Below are positions 22,080-33,070 of a DNA stretch of 64,000 nucleotides, piece by piece; position 1 is the first letter of the stretch; every line of letters starts with the position of its first letter. The position numbers were made by a program, and so were the translations under genes. The stretch comes from Azadirachta indica (taxonomy: Eukaryota > Streptophyta > Magnoliopsida > Sapindales > Meliaceae): assembly GCA_022749755.1 (NCBI GenBank), contig CM040452.1:10620350-10684349 (forward strand), written 5' to 3'. The notes below the pieces were generated by a model. The model saw only the letters and a list, made by a program, of their open reading frames with translations, searched no databases and had not been told where the DNA came from.

Positions 22080-23267
22080 TTATCAATTTTTTATATTTAT
22101 TTGTGCTTTGTTTACACAAATATTAAGGAGGATTCTTCACATTATGTTGTCATTTTTACTTGTTTACTTTTATTGTCATTTATTGTGCTATTATTTATAG
22201 AAATTGATGAAGAATTTTATTTTCCAGCCAATTAAATTTGAAGAAGAGATTTGGGCCAAGTTAAATGGACTTAACTATATTCTTTTTAGAAAGCTCATTT
22301 AAAGCCCAAAGCCCAAATGAAAACCAAAGCGTAATCTTTGATTTGAAGAGAGTATAAATATAACCCTTTATTTTAGGGTTTAAGATTCTAACAAGGAGAC
22401 AACAGTTGAAAGAGGAAGTGTTCTGATTTTTCTCTCAACTTGGAGCACAAAGGAGGAGGAAGATTGCTTATTTTTCAAAAAAGGGAAGAAGAGAGTTAGA
22501 ATCATTTCCTTTCAAATCTTCTTTTCTGTATTTTATGTATAGAATATTTAATTTTTGTGTAATTCTTCATTATTTAATGAGGAACTAAATTTTCTAAACT
22601 ACGGCAAAGATGTAGCCTAGTTAAGAACATTTATTTTCCAAAAAATTGTGCTGTTTATGGTTTGTTATTCAATATTGAGCATTCACTATTTTCCTTAATG
22701 CTTTTGAATATTTGGCTAATATTTGATTGATTTGTGAATTATATTGATCTAAGAAATGATTTATGTATTTTGATCTGGTAATAAATGCCATGAATTACAT
22801 GTTAAATAAAAATGTACTACCATAATTCATGTAGAATTAAGAATAATTATCATTACTTTTAATAAACTTTTATGTAATTTGATTTACATAGAGATATAGT
22901 AAATTAATAAGTGCATGTATTTTTGGTAAATCTTGCGAAAAATTATCAAATAAATTAGGATAATTTTCTATCAATATTAGTAATAAATTGAAATAACATA
23001 ATCAAAGAAATTAAATTTAAATAGCTATGGTGAAATCTACTACCCTAGTGTTTTAATCAATTGAGATTTACAATTTTGATTTTTTAGTTTAATTTAATTT
23101 TCTGCAAATTCTTATTAATCAAACATTAATTGAATTCTTCAAATAAATTTAGGATTAATTTTCTTTGGTAATTGACAAATTAATCAATTCTTGTGGGAAC
23201 GATATATAACTTATCATATATTACTTGTAACAATAATGTGCACTTGCATTTATTAAAATCCACAACA
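22080..23267 (+). repeat. B3: third LTR of the B array
   Basis: It aligns with B1 and B2. TATA box at 22354-22362. It begins TTATCAAT (a few bases shorter than the TGATRTATCAAT of B1/B2) and ends CACAACA. The next seven bases, AGTTTTT, match the spacer that lies between LTR and PBS in B1 and B2 before the sequence changes to element C gag. Confidence 0.85.
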
Positions 23268-23274
23268 AGTTTTT

Positions 23275-24140
23275 CGCTTGAATTTAATTTCCCAAAACTG
23301 CTACTTTTGCTAATAGTGATACCAAGGGATCTACTTCATGAATATCTACAGCTTTTTTTTCCAAGGTTCTCTCATTTGGCCATTGGTAATTTTTCAAGCC
23401 ATTTCCTCAAATAAAGCATAATCTTCCTCAGTCATCTTGGGCAACAAGGTACCACCAATTGTTGCATCTACAATCGTCCTAGTTTGCCAATTCAATCCAT
23501 TATAAAACAACTATATTTGAAACCAATCTTAGAACCCACGCTAAGGACATTTCCTAGTTAGATCTTTGAATTGCTTGCAAGACTCTTACAAAGGCTCAAA
23601 GTCTAGTTTAAATTGTGTAATCTTGCCCCTCAACTGCAAAGTCTTCAATGGTGGTCCTTTTTGAGGAACTTTTGAGCCAATTCATCTCATGTAGTGATGC
23701 TCCCTAGTTGTAAGGATTGTAATCTCATTTGAATCACGTCTTGGTCCACTCCATTCATTTTTAAGGTGTTGTACATCTCCAAAAACATAGCCAAACGAAT
23801 ATTGGGGTCTTCATGAGACAAACCCCTATATTAATTTTGCTGGACCATGTTTATCAATGCGAGCATGAGCTCAAAGTTGTTGGAATTGATTGCTTGCCGC
23901 TGGATCCCCAAATAATTATCATTAACCATTAGCCTAAATTAATCCCAAAGAGCTTTTGGTTGTTGAGGTTGTTGTGATTGATTATGATTTCCTTTGACTA
24001 CCATAGCTCTTGATCGATTCCTTCTTTCTGTTCTCAATTGAGGAAGAGTTTGTTTAATTTTTGGGTCAAAAGTAATGAGTTCAAGGCTATAAACTCTTTG
24101 CATGCATCTGCAAACTTCAAAATAAAACAAAAATTAAAAA
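23275..24140 (-). pseudogene. Element C gag, N-terminal and capsid part
   Basis: On the minus strand from about 24140 to 23275 the translation follows the B gag: a GIQRQAI-like N terminus (about 23910), then in shifted frames HEDPNIR (about 23800), NGVDQDVIQMRLQ (about 23730) and DELAQKFLKK (about 23690). Near the end FYNGLNWQTRTIVDATIGGTL (about 23510) and AVDIHEVDPLVSLLAKVAVL (about 23330) are readable. Stops and frameshifts are numerous. The zinc knuckle would follow but is missing at the junction with the B array. The rest of gag resumes at 5308. Confidence 0.78.
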
Positions 24141-24212
24141 GGGTAAAATAAAAGCCTAAATTAAAATCAATCTTACACAATTTTAATATTAGTAAAACAT
24201 AAAAATTCTCAA

Positions 24213-24230
24213 TTCCTAGCAATAATGCCA
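24213..24230 (-). other. PBS of element C, complementary to tRNA-Asp
   Basis: The minus-strand 18-mer TGGCATTATTGCTAGGAA matches the family PBS with several transitions, mainly G-to-A and C-to-T. It lies four bases from the LTR end, whose minus-strand reading finishes GTGAGTAACA. Confidence 0.82.
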
Positions 24231-24234
24231 AAAT

Positions 24235-25894
24235 TGTTACTCACAAATGCAACCCGCAAGTATATGAGGTCGTACAAGTAGTATAATAATAAAAAGGGTT
24301 GTCGTATCCATTAGGACTGAGATTTTTTGTTTCAAATTAATTACTATAATTATGGCAAATCAACTTTATCTAAGCAATCTATATTTAAGACATGAGATTA
24401 ACAAAAGAATAAACCAGAATTCACTAATTAAAAGCATGGATGGTAAACAAAAAATAGAAGTAAAAAAAGGAGCGTGTAAAATTGATATGGAAATTATCCT
24501 AGGGCCTTGATTTCACCTAATCGTTATTATATTCATCCTAATTGAGAATTACTAATTTTTCTGTTTAATTCACTAAACCAGTTATAATTTAACCAAATTA
24601 TCTCTTTTGAGTCAAACCAAGTCTTATATCTAACCAACCTATCTGATATTCCTATCCAACTGAACTAATCAAATGATCTTTTAACTTTACAAATTATTAA
24701 TATCTAAAGACCTGATTATCTCCTAGTTTCTTAGTTTTTCTAGAATTAATTTAATCGTTTAGACATCGATATCATCTCAAACTCTCAGTATTTGTAAACT
24801 ATATTTTTTTTATCTTAATAAACAAATTAGTCTCTTCTAAGCATTCATTCATTCATATAATTTTAACTAATTCATTTTCCAACAAAACAGAAGTCTTAAG
24901 TGCAAGAAAACATAAATGAATAAAACATACTTATATTAAAAAATCCAAATCAATCAAAACATAATCTAAGTATATTACATCAAGACCCTAGAATATAGAA
25001 ATTAGCTTAACATATCAATATCAAACATTAACATCATCTTAAACTACATCATTCAATAAAATAAAATATTCAATAACAATCTAAATGAGTTTCAAGAGAA
25101 ATTAAGATTTTAAAAGATAGAACTAGATTGGTTCAAGCTTCAAATCCTCAATTCTTCAAGTGATCTTCCAATGCTCTCCAAGAATTTGTTGATTCTTCCA
25201 CTTTCTCTCGTTAGAACTCTCTCCTTTTTCTCTACCTCTCACTTTAAAAACCCCCTTTCTAATTTTTTGGTATGGTGGCCTTCTCCCCAAAAACATGAAA
25301 ACTTAGTATATATATAAATCTGACTATGCAAGGATGATCCTGAGGCCAAAATTCGTCCAAAAACATCTAGATGATGTGGGGGCACTATGGTAACAAGATA
25401 TGTAGGACAGCCATGCTCCTTGGTGGCATAACTGTGCTACAGTTGCTACCAAGAGGCAAAATGTATAGCGCGTGGGTGCCATGCACAGTACTTAAACTTT
25501 ACCCTTTTGCACAGATAAGCAGAGAGCATGGCATAGGCACGCCACAGCTACTGCCCATGACAAATCCCATAACATATAATTCTAAAGTTCTAAATATGTA
25601 GTTTCTAACGCCTTAAAGGAATCATGATTTCGATTTGTGTAGATGAAATTATCACCGTTTTAACCATATTCAAAATAGCGATTTTTACAGCTTTAGCCCA
25701 AGATCAATGGAGAGGCTCACAAACTCACACTTATGCTCCGTTTTCATATTTTTTCATCGAAACACCTCAACACCTGCAAAATAAACCTTATGGTTAAAAA
25801 GAAAATAAGTATTCAAAATGGACTACATAACGCCAAGTATACTACTTGATGAAAGATAAATTAAGTATAATCATGTAACAATGTGGAGATATTA
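24235..25894 (-). repeat. 5' LTR of element C
   Basis: About 1660 bp. The inner end reads TGTTACTCACAAATGC on the plus strand, a common LTR end in this lineage. The outer end (GGAGATATTA at 25885-25894) corresponds to the GGAGATAACA edge at 440-449. A TATA-like TATATATATA run at 25309-25318 may be the promoter, on the minus strand. Its outer 425 bp repeat at 1-449. Frames in it (25371-25601) are not genes. Confidence 0.8.
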
Positions 25895-26990
25895 TACGTT
25901 TACACCTAATAACTCATATTATTAATTTTTTTAAAAATTTTGTAATAATTAATATATCCAATGGATTTGAATTAGTTAAAAAATTTTAATTTAAAATTAA
26001 AAAATTAAATAAGCACATGAAATAAAATTATTATAAACATTGTCATAATGAATTTAAATAAAATATTATTATTTTTTTGTTGTATAAAATTAACAAATAA
26101 AATATATGTATGAAAAGATTTGGATTATATGAGTTTGATTATTTTACAACTTTCAATAATTTATCAACATAGATTATTATTTTATATTTAGAATATTAAA
26201 ATATTAAAGAGTTTGGTTAAAATGAATAAAATTAAATTTTTAACAATTGATTAGATAAAATATTAATTTTATTTACAAATAAAATTATAATTTTATTAAC
26301 TAATAAAATATTATAGTTAAATGAATTCATTAATTAATAGACTTAAAACAATAATCATAATAAATATCCTTACATATATTATTGTGTACAAACTTATTTG
26401 GCCTAACATTATTGAATGAAAATATGGAATAAAAATTGAGAAAAATACGACAATTATAAAATGTCAGCTCAATTTATATTCAATAATACTTTTACAAAAA
26501 TATTTAAGTTATTAATAAATTGAATTATTTTAACTATTTTGATAATAGATCAAAATCAAATATTTTTAAAAAAATAAATTTTCAAAATTTTTAGATTAAT
26601 TATAACAAGTGGTAAAATAATCTCCTTTTATATTTATTTAATTTTTTATTTAAAAATAATGTTATCTTATTGGATATATTAACTGGAAGAATTTATTAGG
26701 ATTTCCAATTAATACATAATTATAATATTATGAAATAAATGTATATTATTAAAAGTATAGAAACCTATCTTTTTAATTTAACATATTTCAAACAACCTTT
26801 ATTTATCTATTTCACTAAACCACCACATGTATTTGTATTTTTGCCAAACTTTATGAGTATACATTGTATTCGTTATTTTTAGAAAAATAAACTGTTGATG
26901 CTGAAATTTCATTAAATTCCACATGTATTCCATGTAAGACGGACCCTAGTCAACAAACATATTTATACTCATAGAAAAGCACATCCATGA
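25895..26990. other. A+T-rich spacer, nothing recognised
   Basis: About 1.1 kb of very A+T-rich sequence with dense stops in all frames. I see no repeat of any other part of the window, no inverted ends and no protein-like frame. Confidence 0.6.
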
Positions 26991-27720
26991 TGGGATAATG
27001 GTGTTCCCTCAGCCAGTAATTGGATTTGGTAGTACAAAAGCCTTGAAAGTTCCGCCTCGACATCTAGCTACAAGACAAAAAAAAACGATTAGTAGGCATT
27101 AATGGTGTTGTCGACGGACCCCTTCTAACACTCAAGTTAGTCGAACGCATATAGGAGAAATAAGAAGTCAGGAACACAAGTGATCATGCATATGTTTCAA
27201 GTAATAAGAGAGATTATGTAGAAATTATCGAATTTTTTACTTGGAGAAGCTCGTGGTTTATATAGGTGTGGGAAATGATAGGTTTCCCTTCCAAAAATCC
27301 CCTTTACATAACCCTTGTGCTCACCATCATCAAGACAGTACTGTCAATCAGACTTTTATCCTCATGCACTCATTCTATGTTAAAGACACGGAAACTCCAC
27401 TGTCTTTTATCTTAGGTGTTGCTTCCCCATTAGTGGCTATTAGGCGATTACTCGAATGGCCTTACTTTCGCCTGTCCTTGTAGTGAATTTTATATTTTCC
27501 ATTAAGCAGTATAGGTCATAATTAAGGCCTTTTTAGCTGTGGTCCCATGACTGCAAATTAGGCACTATAAAACTTATCCATCATACTCTTGCCGCCTAAT
27601 ATGCCCAGCTTGGGTGTTTTATCCTTAAGCTTATAGCCCAAGGTACGGGTTATACCGTAGTGGCTCAAGCACGTTTTTAAGGTGGCCATCCTTGTAATTC
27701 ACCTGCCCCTCACATGTCTC
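26990..27720 (-). repeat. Probable LTR remnant of another gypsy element, reverse orientation
   Basis: This block is clearly less A+T-rich than its surroundings. On the minus strand it has a TATA-like CCTATATAAACCACG (27252-27266) followed about 120 bp later by an ACTTGAGTGTTAGAAGGGGTCC-type stretch (27114-27135), of which the ACTTGAG...GGGTCC core is common near R/U5 of plant gypsy LTRs. I see no second copy, PBS or coding region, so the ends are approximate. It could instead be a fragment of an unrelated repeat. The open frame 27241-27483 (+) does not resemble a known protein. Confidence 0.4.
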
Positions 27721-28053
27721 AGTTGTATATATTGGCCCTGTCATGTTGGTATTCACTCTTGGGATTGTGATTGCGATTGCCACGTGATTGTGAGAGGATC
27801 TTCCTACAATATAAACTACAAAACATATTTTTTATTCTAAAAATATCACATAAAATAAAAATATAATACCAAACACATCTATAGAAGAGAAAAATTGATC
27901 CAATTTTATGGTGCACATTATGATAGTTTACAGTGCAGACAAACTATTATAAATAAAATATATTAAAATTTGTATAAAATTAAAATTTAATGGAAAAAAA
28001 TATATTACCCAAATATATATTACTAAAAATTATAGAAAGGTTATTTTAGGAGT
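27721..28053. other. A+T-rich spacer, nothing recognised
   Basis: No gene-like frame or repeat structure visible. It leads into the foldback element. Confidence 0.5.
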
Positions 28054-29164
28054 CATTTGATTAGAGTAATTTCATTTTAGTCCTTAGCGTTTTAAAAAAT
28101 ACCACTTTGGTTAATATGTTTCACATATTCGATATAAAGGTTCCAAACTTTATTGAATATCATCACTTAGGTCGAAATTGTTTTTAGTCAATCTTAGTTA
28201 GGTCTTTTGAACTAAACTTCTATTAGTTTTCAGTCGTTAGTGAGGTAAGGTAACTTCTAATTTAATCCACATAATATTAATAATCTTTAATTCAACTTTA
28301 AAATTTATGAAAGTCATCACACCGTGTACACCTTAACTTTCATTTTTATTTTTAATAACTAAAAAGAAAAAATTATAATTTTATAAAATTAATTAATTAT
28401 ATATTTTTCTTCCTTATCTTTCTCCTTTATTTCTTTCCTTTCTTCTTTTTTCTTCTTCCCCATCTCTTCCTCTGCTCATTTTTTTTATCAAAGAGAAATT
28501 GCATTAGATTAAAACAAATTAAAATTATTCATTTGATGTTCTCAATTGAAGCAAAAAAGAAAAACAATGGACAGTGAAATAATTTATTGAAATCAAATTG
28601 ATTTCATAATCTTTGTAATTGAATCAATTAATTGAAACTTACAAAAAAAAAAACTTAAATCCAAAAATCTTTTCTTTATGAATAAACTCTAATTGCAATT
28701 TCAATTTGGGCTAGATCTAAAAAAAATAAAAAATTGGGAAGAGAAGATAACGAAAGAAGAAGAAAAAATGAAAAGAAATAGAGGAGGAAGACAAGAAAGA
28801 AGAAAAATAAAAATTATTTTTTTTTTAATTTAAGTTTATAAAATTATAATTTTAACCTTTTTAGTTGTTAAAGGATAAGAGTTAAAATGTAAGAGTGATA
28901 TGATAACTTTTATAAATTTTAAAGTTAGATTAAAGATTATTATATTAAGTGGGTTAAATTAAAAATTACTCTATCTCATTAATGGCTGAAAACTAACACA
29001 AGTTTGGTTAAAGAATCTAACTAATATCGACCAAAATAATTTGGAACTAAATGATGATTTTCAATAAAGTTAGGGACCTTTATATCAACATGTGAAGCAT
29101 GTCAACCAAGGTGATATTTCTTGAAATGTTAAGGACCAAAATAAAATTACTTTATTTGAATGTA
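28054..29164. mobile_element. Foldback element with very long terminal inverted repeats
   Basis: The left half is the reverse complement of the right half over nearly its entire length. Examples: TTAGTCCTTAGC at 28077 pairs with GTTAAGGACCAAA at about 29128. CCAAACTTTATTGA at 28142 pairs with TCAATAAAGTTAGG at about 29062. TTAGTTTTCAG at about 28228 pairs with CTGAAAACTAA at about 28987. The inner parts are a CT-rich strand (28400-28480) facing a GA-rich strand (28735-28815). Arms of roughly 480 bp leave a short central loop around 28560-28650. No coding capacity. The structure fits a foldback or long-TIR, Mutator-related non-autonomous DNA element. No TSD could be assigned. Confidence 0.8.
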
Positions 29165-29664
29165 ATTAAAATTTTATGAAAAGAATATGTTCTTATAAGG
29201 GATAATAATATTTTCTTCTTTAACTCTTTAATAAAATAATAAATGAAATATAATTTTCTTAATTTTAGTAATTTAGTCCTTGCCATAGTGCCATTTTGTC
29301 TTTTATTATTTTAAATATGGTGATGATGACAACAGAGATGATAGTGGCGTGGGTTCAGGGAAGGGATTGCCATCCTTGAACCCATCCTATTTGGGGTGAT
29401 TTTATCCCTGAACCTTATTAATTTTTTATTTTATCAACAAATTCATCATTTTAAATCCTATTAATTTTTATTTCATCAACAAATTCATCATTTTAAATCC
29501 TATTAATTCTTCTTTTAATTTTTTACCTACTTGTACTCATTTTGACATGATATCCATGAGCAAATACATTAATCTCAAATGATATGATATCCATGAGGTA
29601 AATAAATAAATCAAAATGTGCATATGCATGTGTATGTATGTATGTGTAATGTGAAATTAATGTA
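29165..29664. other. Spacer with a 45-bp direct repeat
   Basis: A+T-rich. A segment beginning TTTTATTTCATCAACAAATTC near 29430-29460 and its neighbour at 29466-29500 repeat the same ATTCATCATTTTAAATCCTATTAATT block. At 29335-29395 a GC-richer stretch (GTGGGTTCAGGGAAGGGATTGCCATCC) resembles the ends of the following hAT-like element and may be a remnant. A TGTATGTATGTATGTG microsatellite is at 29631-29646. Confidence 0.45.
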
Positions 29665-29672
29665 TCTACTGC

Positions 29673-31591
29673 TAGGGATGGCAACGAGTAGGGGATGGGT
29701 TGGAGATCCCAATCCCTGGCCCAATCCTAAGTTGGGCTGTAGATCCCCATCCCTAACCCATCCCCAATTTGGCCATATTGATGACAGGAGAGGGATCCCT
29801 AGACCAATTTAACTCCAGTTGATCGATCCAATTTCACTTCAAAAAATTAAGAAAAATTTTGCAATTTTGAAGCCATGACTTCAAGGAAGATCATAACACT
29901 ACATTCCACTGAGCCACAATATTTATGAGAATAAAAATAATATTATACATAGTGAATTAAAAGTCAACAAGAAAATGATTATGATTGCAATTTCAACATG
30001 TTTTTACCTTTTTTTTTTTTTTGTGTTTCAAGGCAGATTGAATTTATTTAGTCATTGTTACTTAAAATATTTAACTAAAATATATATTTAATTTATATTC
30101 TTAGAACATTATTTTAAAATTATTATATCAATATAATAATTTTATAATGTAAGACAATTCAAATTCAATAACTATAATAATTACTATTATTAATGTAACA
30201 ATAATTTTAACTTTAACATCATAAATATATTTTAATATTATAATTTTAAATTTTAATAAAATAAATTTGACTACAGATATAATTATTTTTTAAAAAATTA
30301 ATTTTAAAAAAATATAAAAAATGTGTTTATTTTTTATATATAATAATTATTATTATTTAATGATAATCAGCTAAATTAAATTATATAAGCGTATTATTTA
30401 CAATTACCTAAGTAATTAAATTTTACAAAAACTATTCTCACCTGTAATGAATATCGAGTGATTGTGAGGAAAGAATAAAGAGGTGAGAATAATTTATTGA
30501 AAAGTTATAAAAACATATAGTAATGTAATTTTATAATAGTTTAATAGTATTAAACTTAATATAAATCTTTAAAAATATTAAACTTATTTTTAATTTATTA
30601 TTAAAAAAATATCATCAATTTTTAATTTTTCATCAAATCTCATAATATAGTAGTAAATTAATTTTTTATATGTGAAGTACCATTTCACATTCAAAATAAT
30701 ATAATAAAAATAATGATTTTTTCACAATTGACGAAAATAAAGTAATTAGCAAAAATTATCAATTTGATTGAAACAATTGATATATAAATATTATAGTTTA
30801 TAACAATTTTATTAGAATAAAATATTAAATTTGATTTGTTTCATTTTTTATTAACTTGAGTAAATTAAAAATAAATAAATGTTATAGTAAATTATGATTC
30901 AATTTGAATAGAATTGATAAAAAGTTAGAGGAAATATATTAAATTTCTTACTTTTTTAATAATTTTGTAAAAAAATATTTTCTTGACAAATAAAAAATAA
31001 AATATGAAAAGAAAAATAAAACCTTTAATCTTGTTTTGTAAATCTTATAATATTATGCTAAAATAAATTAATTTATTAATTATAAATTTTTTTTTTTACA
31101 TCAATTGAATTTTTTTATTTTATCAAAATTTATCGTTCCAGATTTAATTATTAAAGTTATTGAATATTTTAGTTGTTAATTATTTCAGTAAATTTTTAAT
31201 TAAGAAAATAAATTTAAATAATTTCAAAATTGATTGTTTGAAAAACTATAAACAAATTTTAAAGAATTTAATCGACCATATTAAAAAAAATGTAAATTTT
31301 TTTAAAGGACTTGATTGATTAAAATAAAAATATAAAACTTTTCTAATATTTACTAAATAAAATAGATTCAATTGTAATGAATTAGAAAGGGAAAAAAATT
31401 TTTGCGAGGGGGACGGGTCGCGGAAAGTAGTCCATCCCCCTTCCTGGCCCTATTTTAAAATAGGAATGGACTCTCATCTCTATCGTCGGCCTAATTTCTA
31501 CTTTACTCTAAAATTTCTTCCCGATTTTCGGTCCAAACGGAGATGGGCTTACGAGTACTTCCAACCCTAACGAAAAAAATTACCATCCCTA
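29673..31591. mobile_element. Non-autonomous hAT-like DNA transposon
   Basis: The ends are TAGGGATGGCAA (29673-29684) and TTACCATCCCTA (31580-31591), inverted repeats with one mismatch. They are flanked by an 8-bp TSD, TCTACTGC (29665-29672) and TCTACTAC (31592-31599), one mismatch. The 8-bp duplication and the short TIR of YAGGGATGGCAA type are characteristic of hAT elements. Subterminal regions are GC-rich with GGGGATGGG-type repeats on the left and CCCATC-type on the right. The 1.9-kb interior is A+T-rich with no transposase frame, so it depends on another element for movement. Confidence 0.8.
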
Positions 31592-31599
31592 TCTACTAC

Positions 31600-32719
31600 T
31601 TCTTCTACTCCCTTGGACTGTATAATCAAACTATAGAAATTCGTGCCTTCTAATTTGATTCAATTTGTACTTTTCATGGGAATTAATTAAGTTAAGTTAT
31701 TTAGGCTCCTTAATTATCATTAATTTCCCGATCATCATCAACCATAAATTAATGAAGATTAATAATTATGCATTCACTCAGCTATTTAATATTTATCAAA
31801 ACTATTTCTATTTCTAAATTCAAGGCCAATTCAAATTTATATAGTTCCATCTTGATATACATGAACACTATTACAAAGTAATAGAACAATTAAACTTTTA
31901 ACGTTAAAACTTAGATAGGAAGAAGATGAATACCAATATCAAATCAAACTTTAATTGATAATTATCAACAATTTAGAAAGCATGCAAATGCCATCATCAC
32001 AAGAAGTTGCCTCAATTTATATTGTACATGAAAAGAAATATTATTATTAAGAACATATTTATAATTGAAATAATGTTTGTAACACAATTTTAACTTGACA
32101 ATAATATATAGAAAATGAAACTATATCAATCATCATATAATTGAATGAGAAATTAGTAAAGATTAACTGTCAAAAATACTTGAGTTTTTTGCTTAATTAA
32201 TTCCAAAATTAAAATGAATATATAGTTTAAGACGTAAATACCGACAAATTCTTTTTAAACTGTATAAATACAAAAGCTTAGTTTCATTAAGCATTTAAAT
32301 GCCAACTGACATCAACATAGTTATCAAGCTCTTATAAGTGAATCATTACAACTTAATTCAAACCTAAAATGCATAACTATAAAAAAGAAAAGCATTTTAG
32401 TTTGGAATTCTCACATTTTAAAATGCATACTTAAAGTTCATTGCTAAAACACAAAATTTAGGTCTACTCTTTTTTTTTTTTTTTTTTCCAAAATTTAAAA
32501 AAAAAAACCTATACCAGAAAAGGGTTCCACATTGTGAATTGAAAGGAGTGAAGCAATTTTGTAAAACAATTTCACTGTTGCAGAAAAGGGAAAACATTTT
32601 TGGAAATGAAATTAGTGTTCAATAGCCATCCTAGGTTCAAGAAAGGCTCTCGCAGAGGCAAATGCAAGTCTACTGATGAATTAATGATGCCAAGTAATTA
32701 GGGAAGGCAAAGAATTAAA
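31600..32719. other. A+T-rich spacer, nothing recognised
   Basis: No repeat ends, no domain-like frame. A T-run followed by an A-run at 32470-32507 can form a hairpin. The last 150 bp are less A+T-rich and lead into the frame described next. Confidence 0.5.
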
Positions 32720-33070
32720 TCACAACATGATTTGCAGAACATCCACAGCAAAACAAGTAACAAGGAAAGTCATTACTGAGAAGAAAGCAACAACTGCCCA
32801 ATTTTCCAATATAAAAACGAATGTCTTTTCCTTGAACACATTTGAAATCGATGCATTGAAATCGAGCCTTATTGCATCAAAAATCAGTTTCTTTCTCTAT
32901 GGCTTCCTCAAACATACATATTTTTTTTCCAACCAAATAACCAAAGAAACTGCCAAATTGCTACAAGTCCACAATAATAATGCCGTAACAGCAAATCCAA
33001 ATGCACAACAATTCTCTAAAAGCAAAGAAACACAAGTGTCAGAATCAATCGAAACAGAAATTTGAATTGC
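32720..33070 (-). pseudogene. Broken hydrophobic reading frame, possible host-gene remnant
   Basis: On the minus strand a single frame runs 117 codons from 33070 to the stop at 32720-32722, with one in-frame TAG at 32897-32899. It predicts two membrane-like segments (AVTALLLWTCSNLAVSLVIW, about 32990-32930, and WAVVAFFSVMTFLVTC, about 32790-32745) separated by a polar part, RLDFNASISNVFKEK. A good 3' splice-site-like tract TTTCTTTGCTTTTAG precedes residue LLLEN (about 33020). I do not recognise the protein. The plus strand of the same stretch also has an open frame (32727-33065), so openness alone is weak evidence. Confidence 0.3.

Larger units (their letters stand above)
5309..23267 (+). mobile_element. 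B array: tandem Athila-like retrotransposon, LTR-gag-LTR-internal-LTR
   Basis: Three LTRs of one family lie in the same orientation (5309-6460, 14249-15437, 22080-23267). The first two are each followed by a tRNA-Asp-type PBS. Between LTR1 and LTR2 is only a 5' leader and most of gag, cut at 14248 and further split by element A2. Between LTR2 and LTR3 is a longer internal region with gag, protease, part of RT, RNase H and integrase. This is an LTR-internal-LTR-internal-LTR array, commonly explained by unequal recombination or replication intermediates. The flanks (5304-5308 and after 23267) show no matching TSD. The array interrupts the minus-strand gag of element C. Confidence 0.8.
1..25894 (-). 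mobile_element. Element C: Athila-like Ty3/gypsy retrotransposon, internally deleted and split
   Basis: Seen: the sequence at 1-449 is a direct repeat of about 25470-25894, and each copy sits where an LTR of a minus-strand element should. A minus-strand PBS abuts the right copy (24213-24230) and a minus-strand polypurine tract abuts the left copy (454-466). Minus-strand gag fragments (23276-24100, 4300-5308), a protease fragment (3987-4235) and the 3' end of pol (about 3560-3750) lie between, in the expected order. RT, RNase H and most of integrase are missing between 3750 and 3940. The left end of the 3' LTR lies outside the window. It is interrupted by a solo A LTR and the B array, so it is the oldest layer here. 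Athila-like placement rests on the tRNA-Asp PBS and gag similarity to B. Confidence 0.85.

Noticed and set aside
5304..23280. TSD flanking the B array
   Set aside because: AAAGG on the left has no match within the bases following LTR3, whichever LTR end is used.
28054..29164. CRISPR array or tandem repeat
   Set aside because: The repeat is one long inverted pair, not regularly spaced direct repeats. The window is plant DNA.
32727..33065. 112-residue open frame on the plus strand
   Set aside because: No recognisable motif, polar low-information composition, and the opposite strand gives a more protein-like hydrophobic pattern. Not claimed as a gene.
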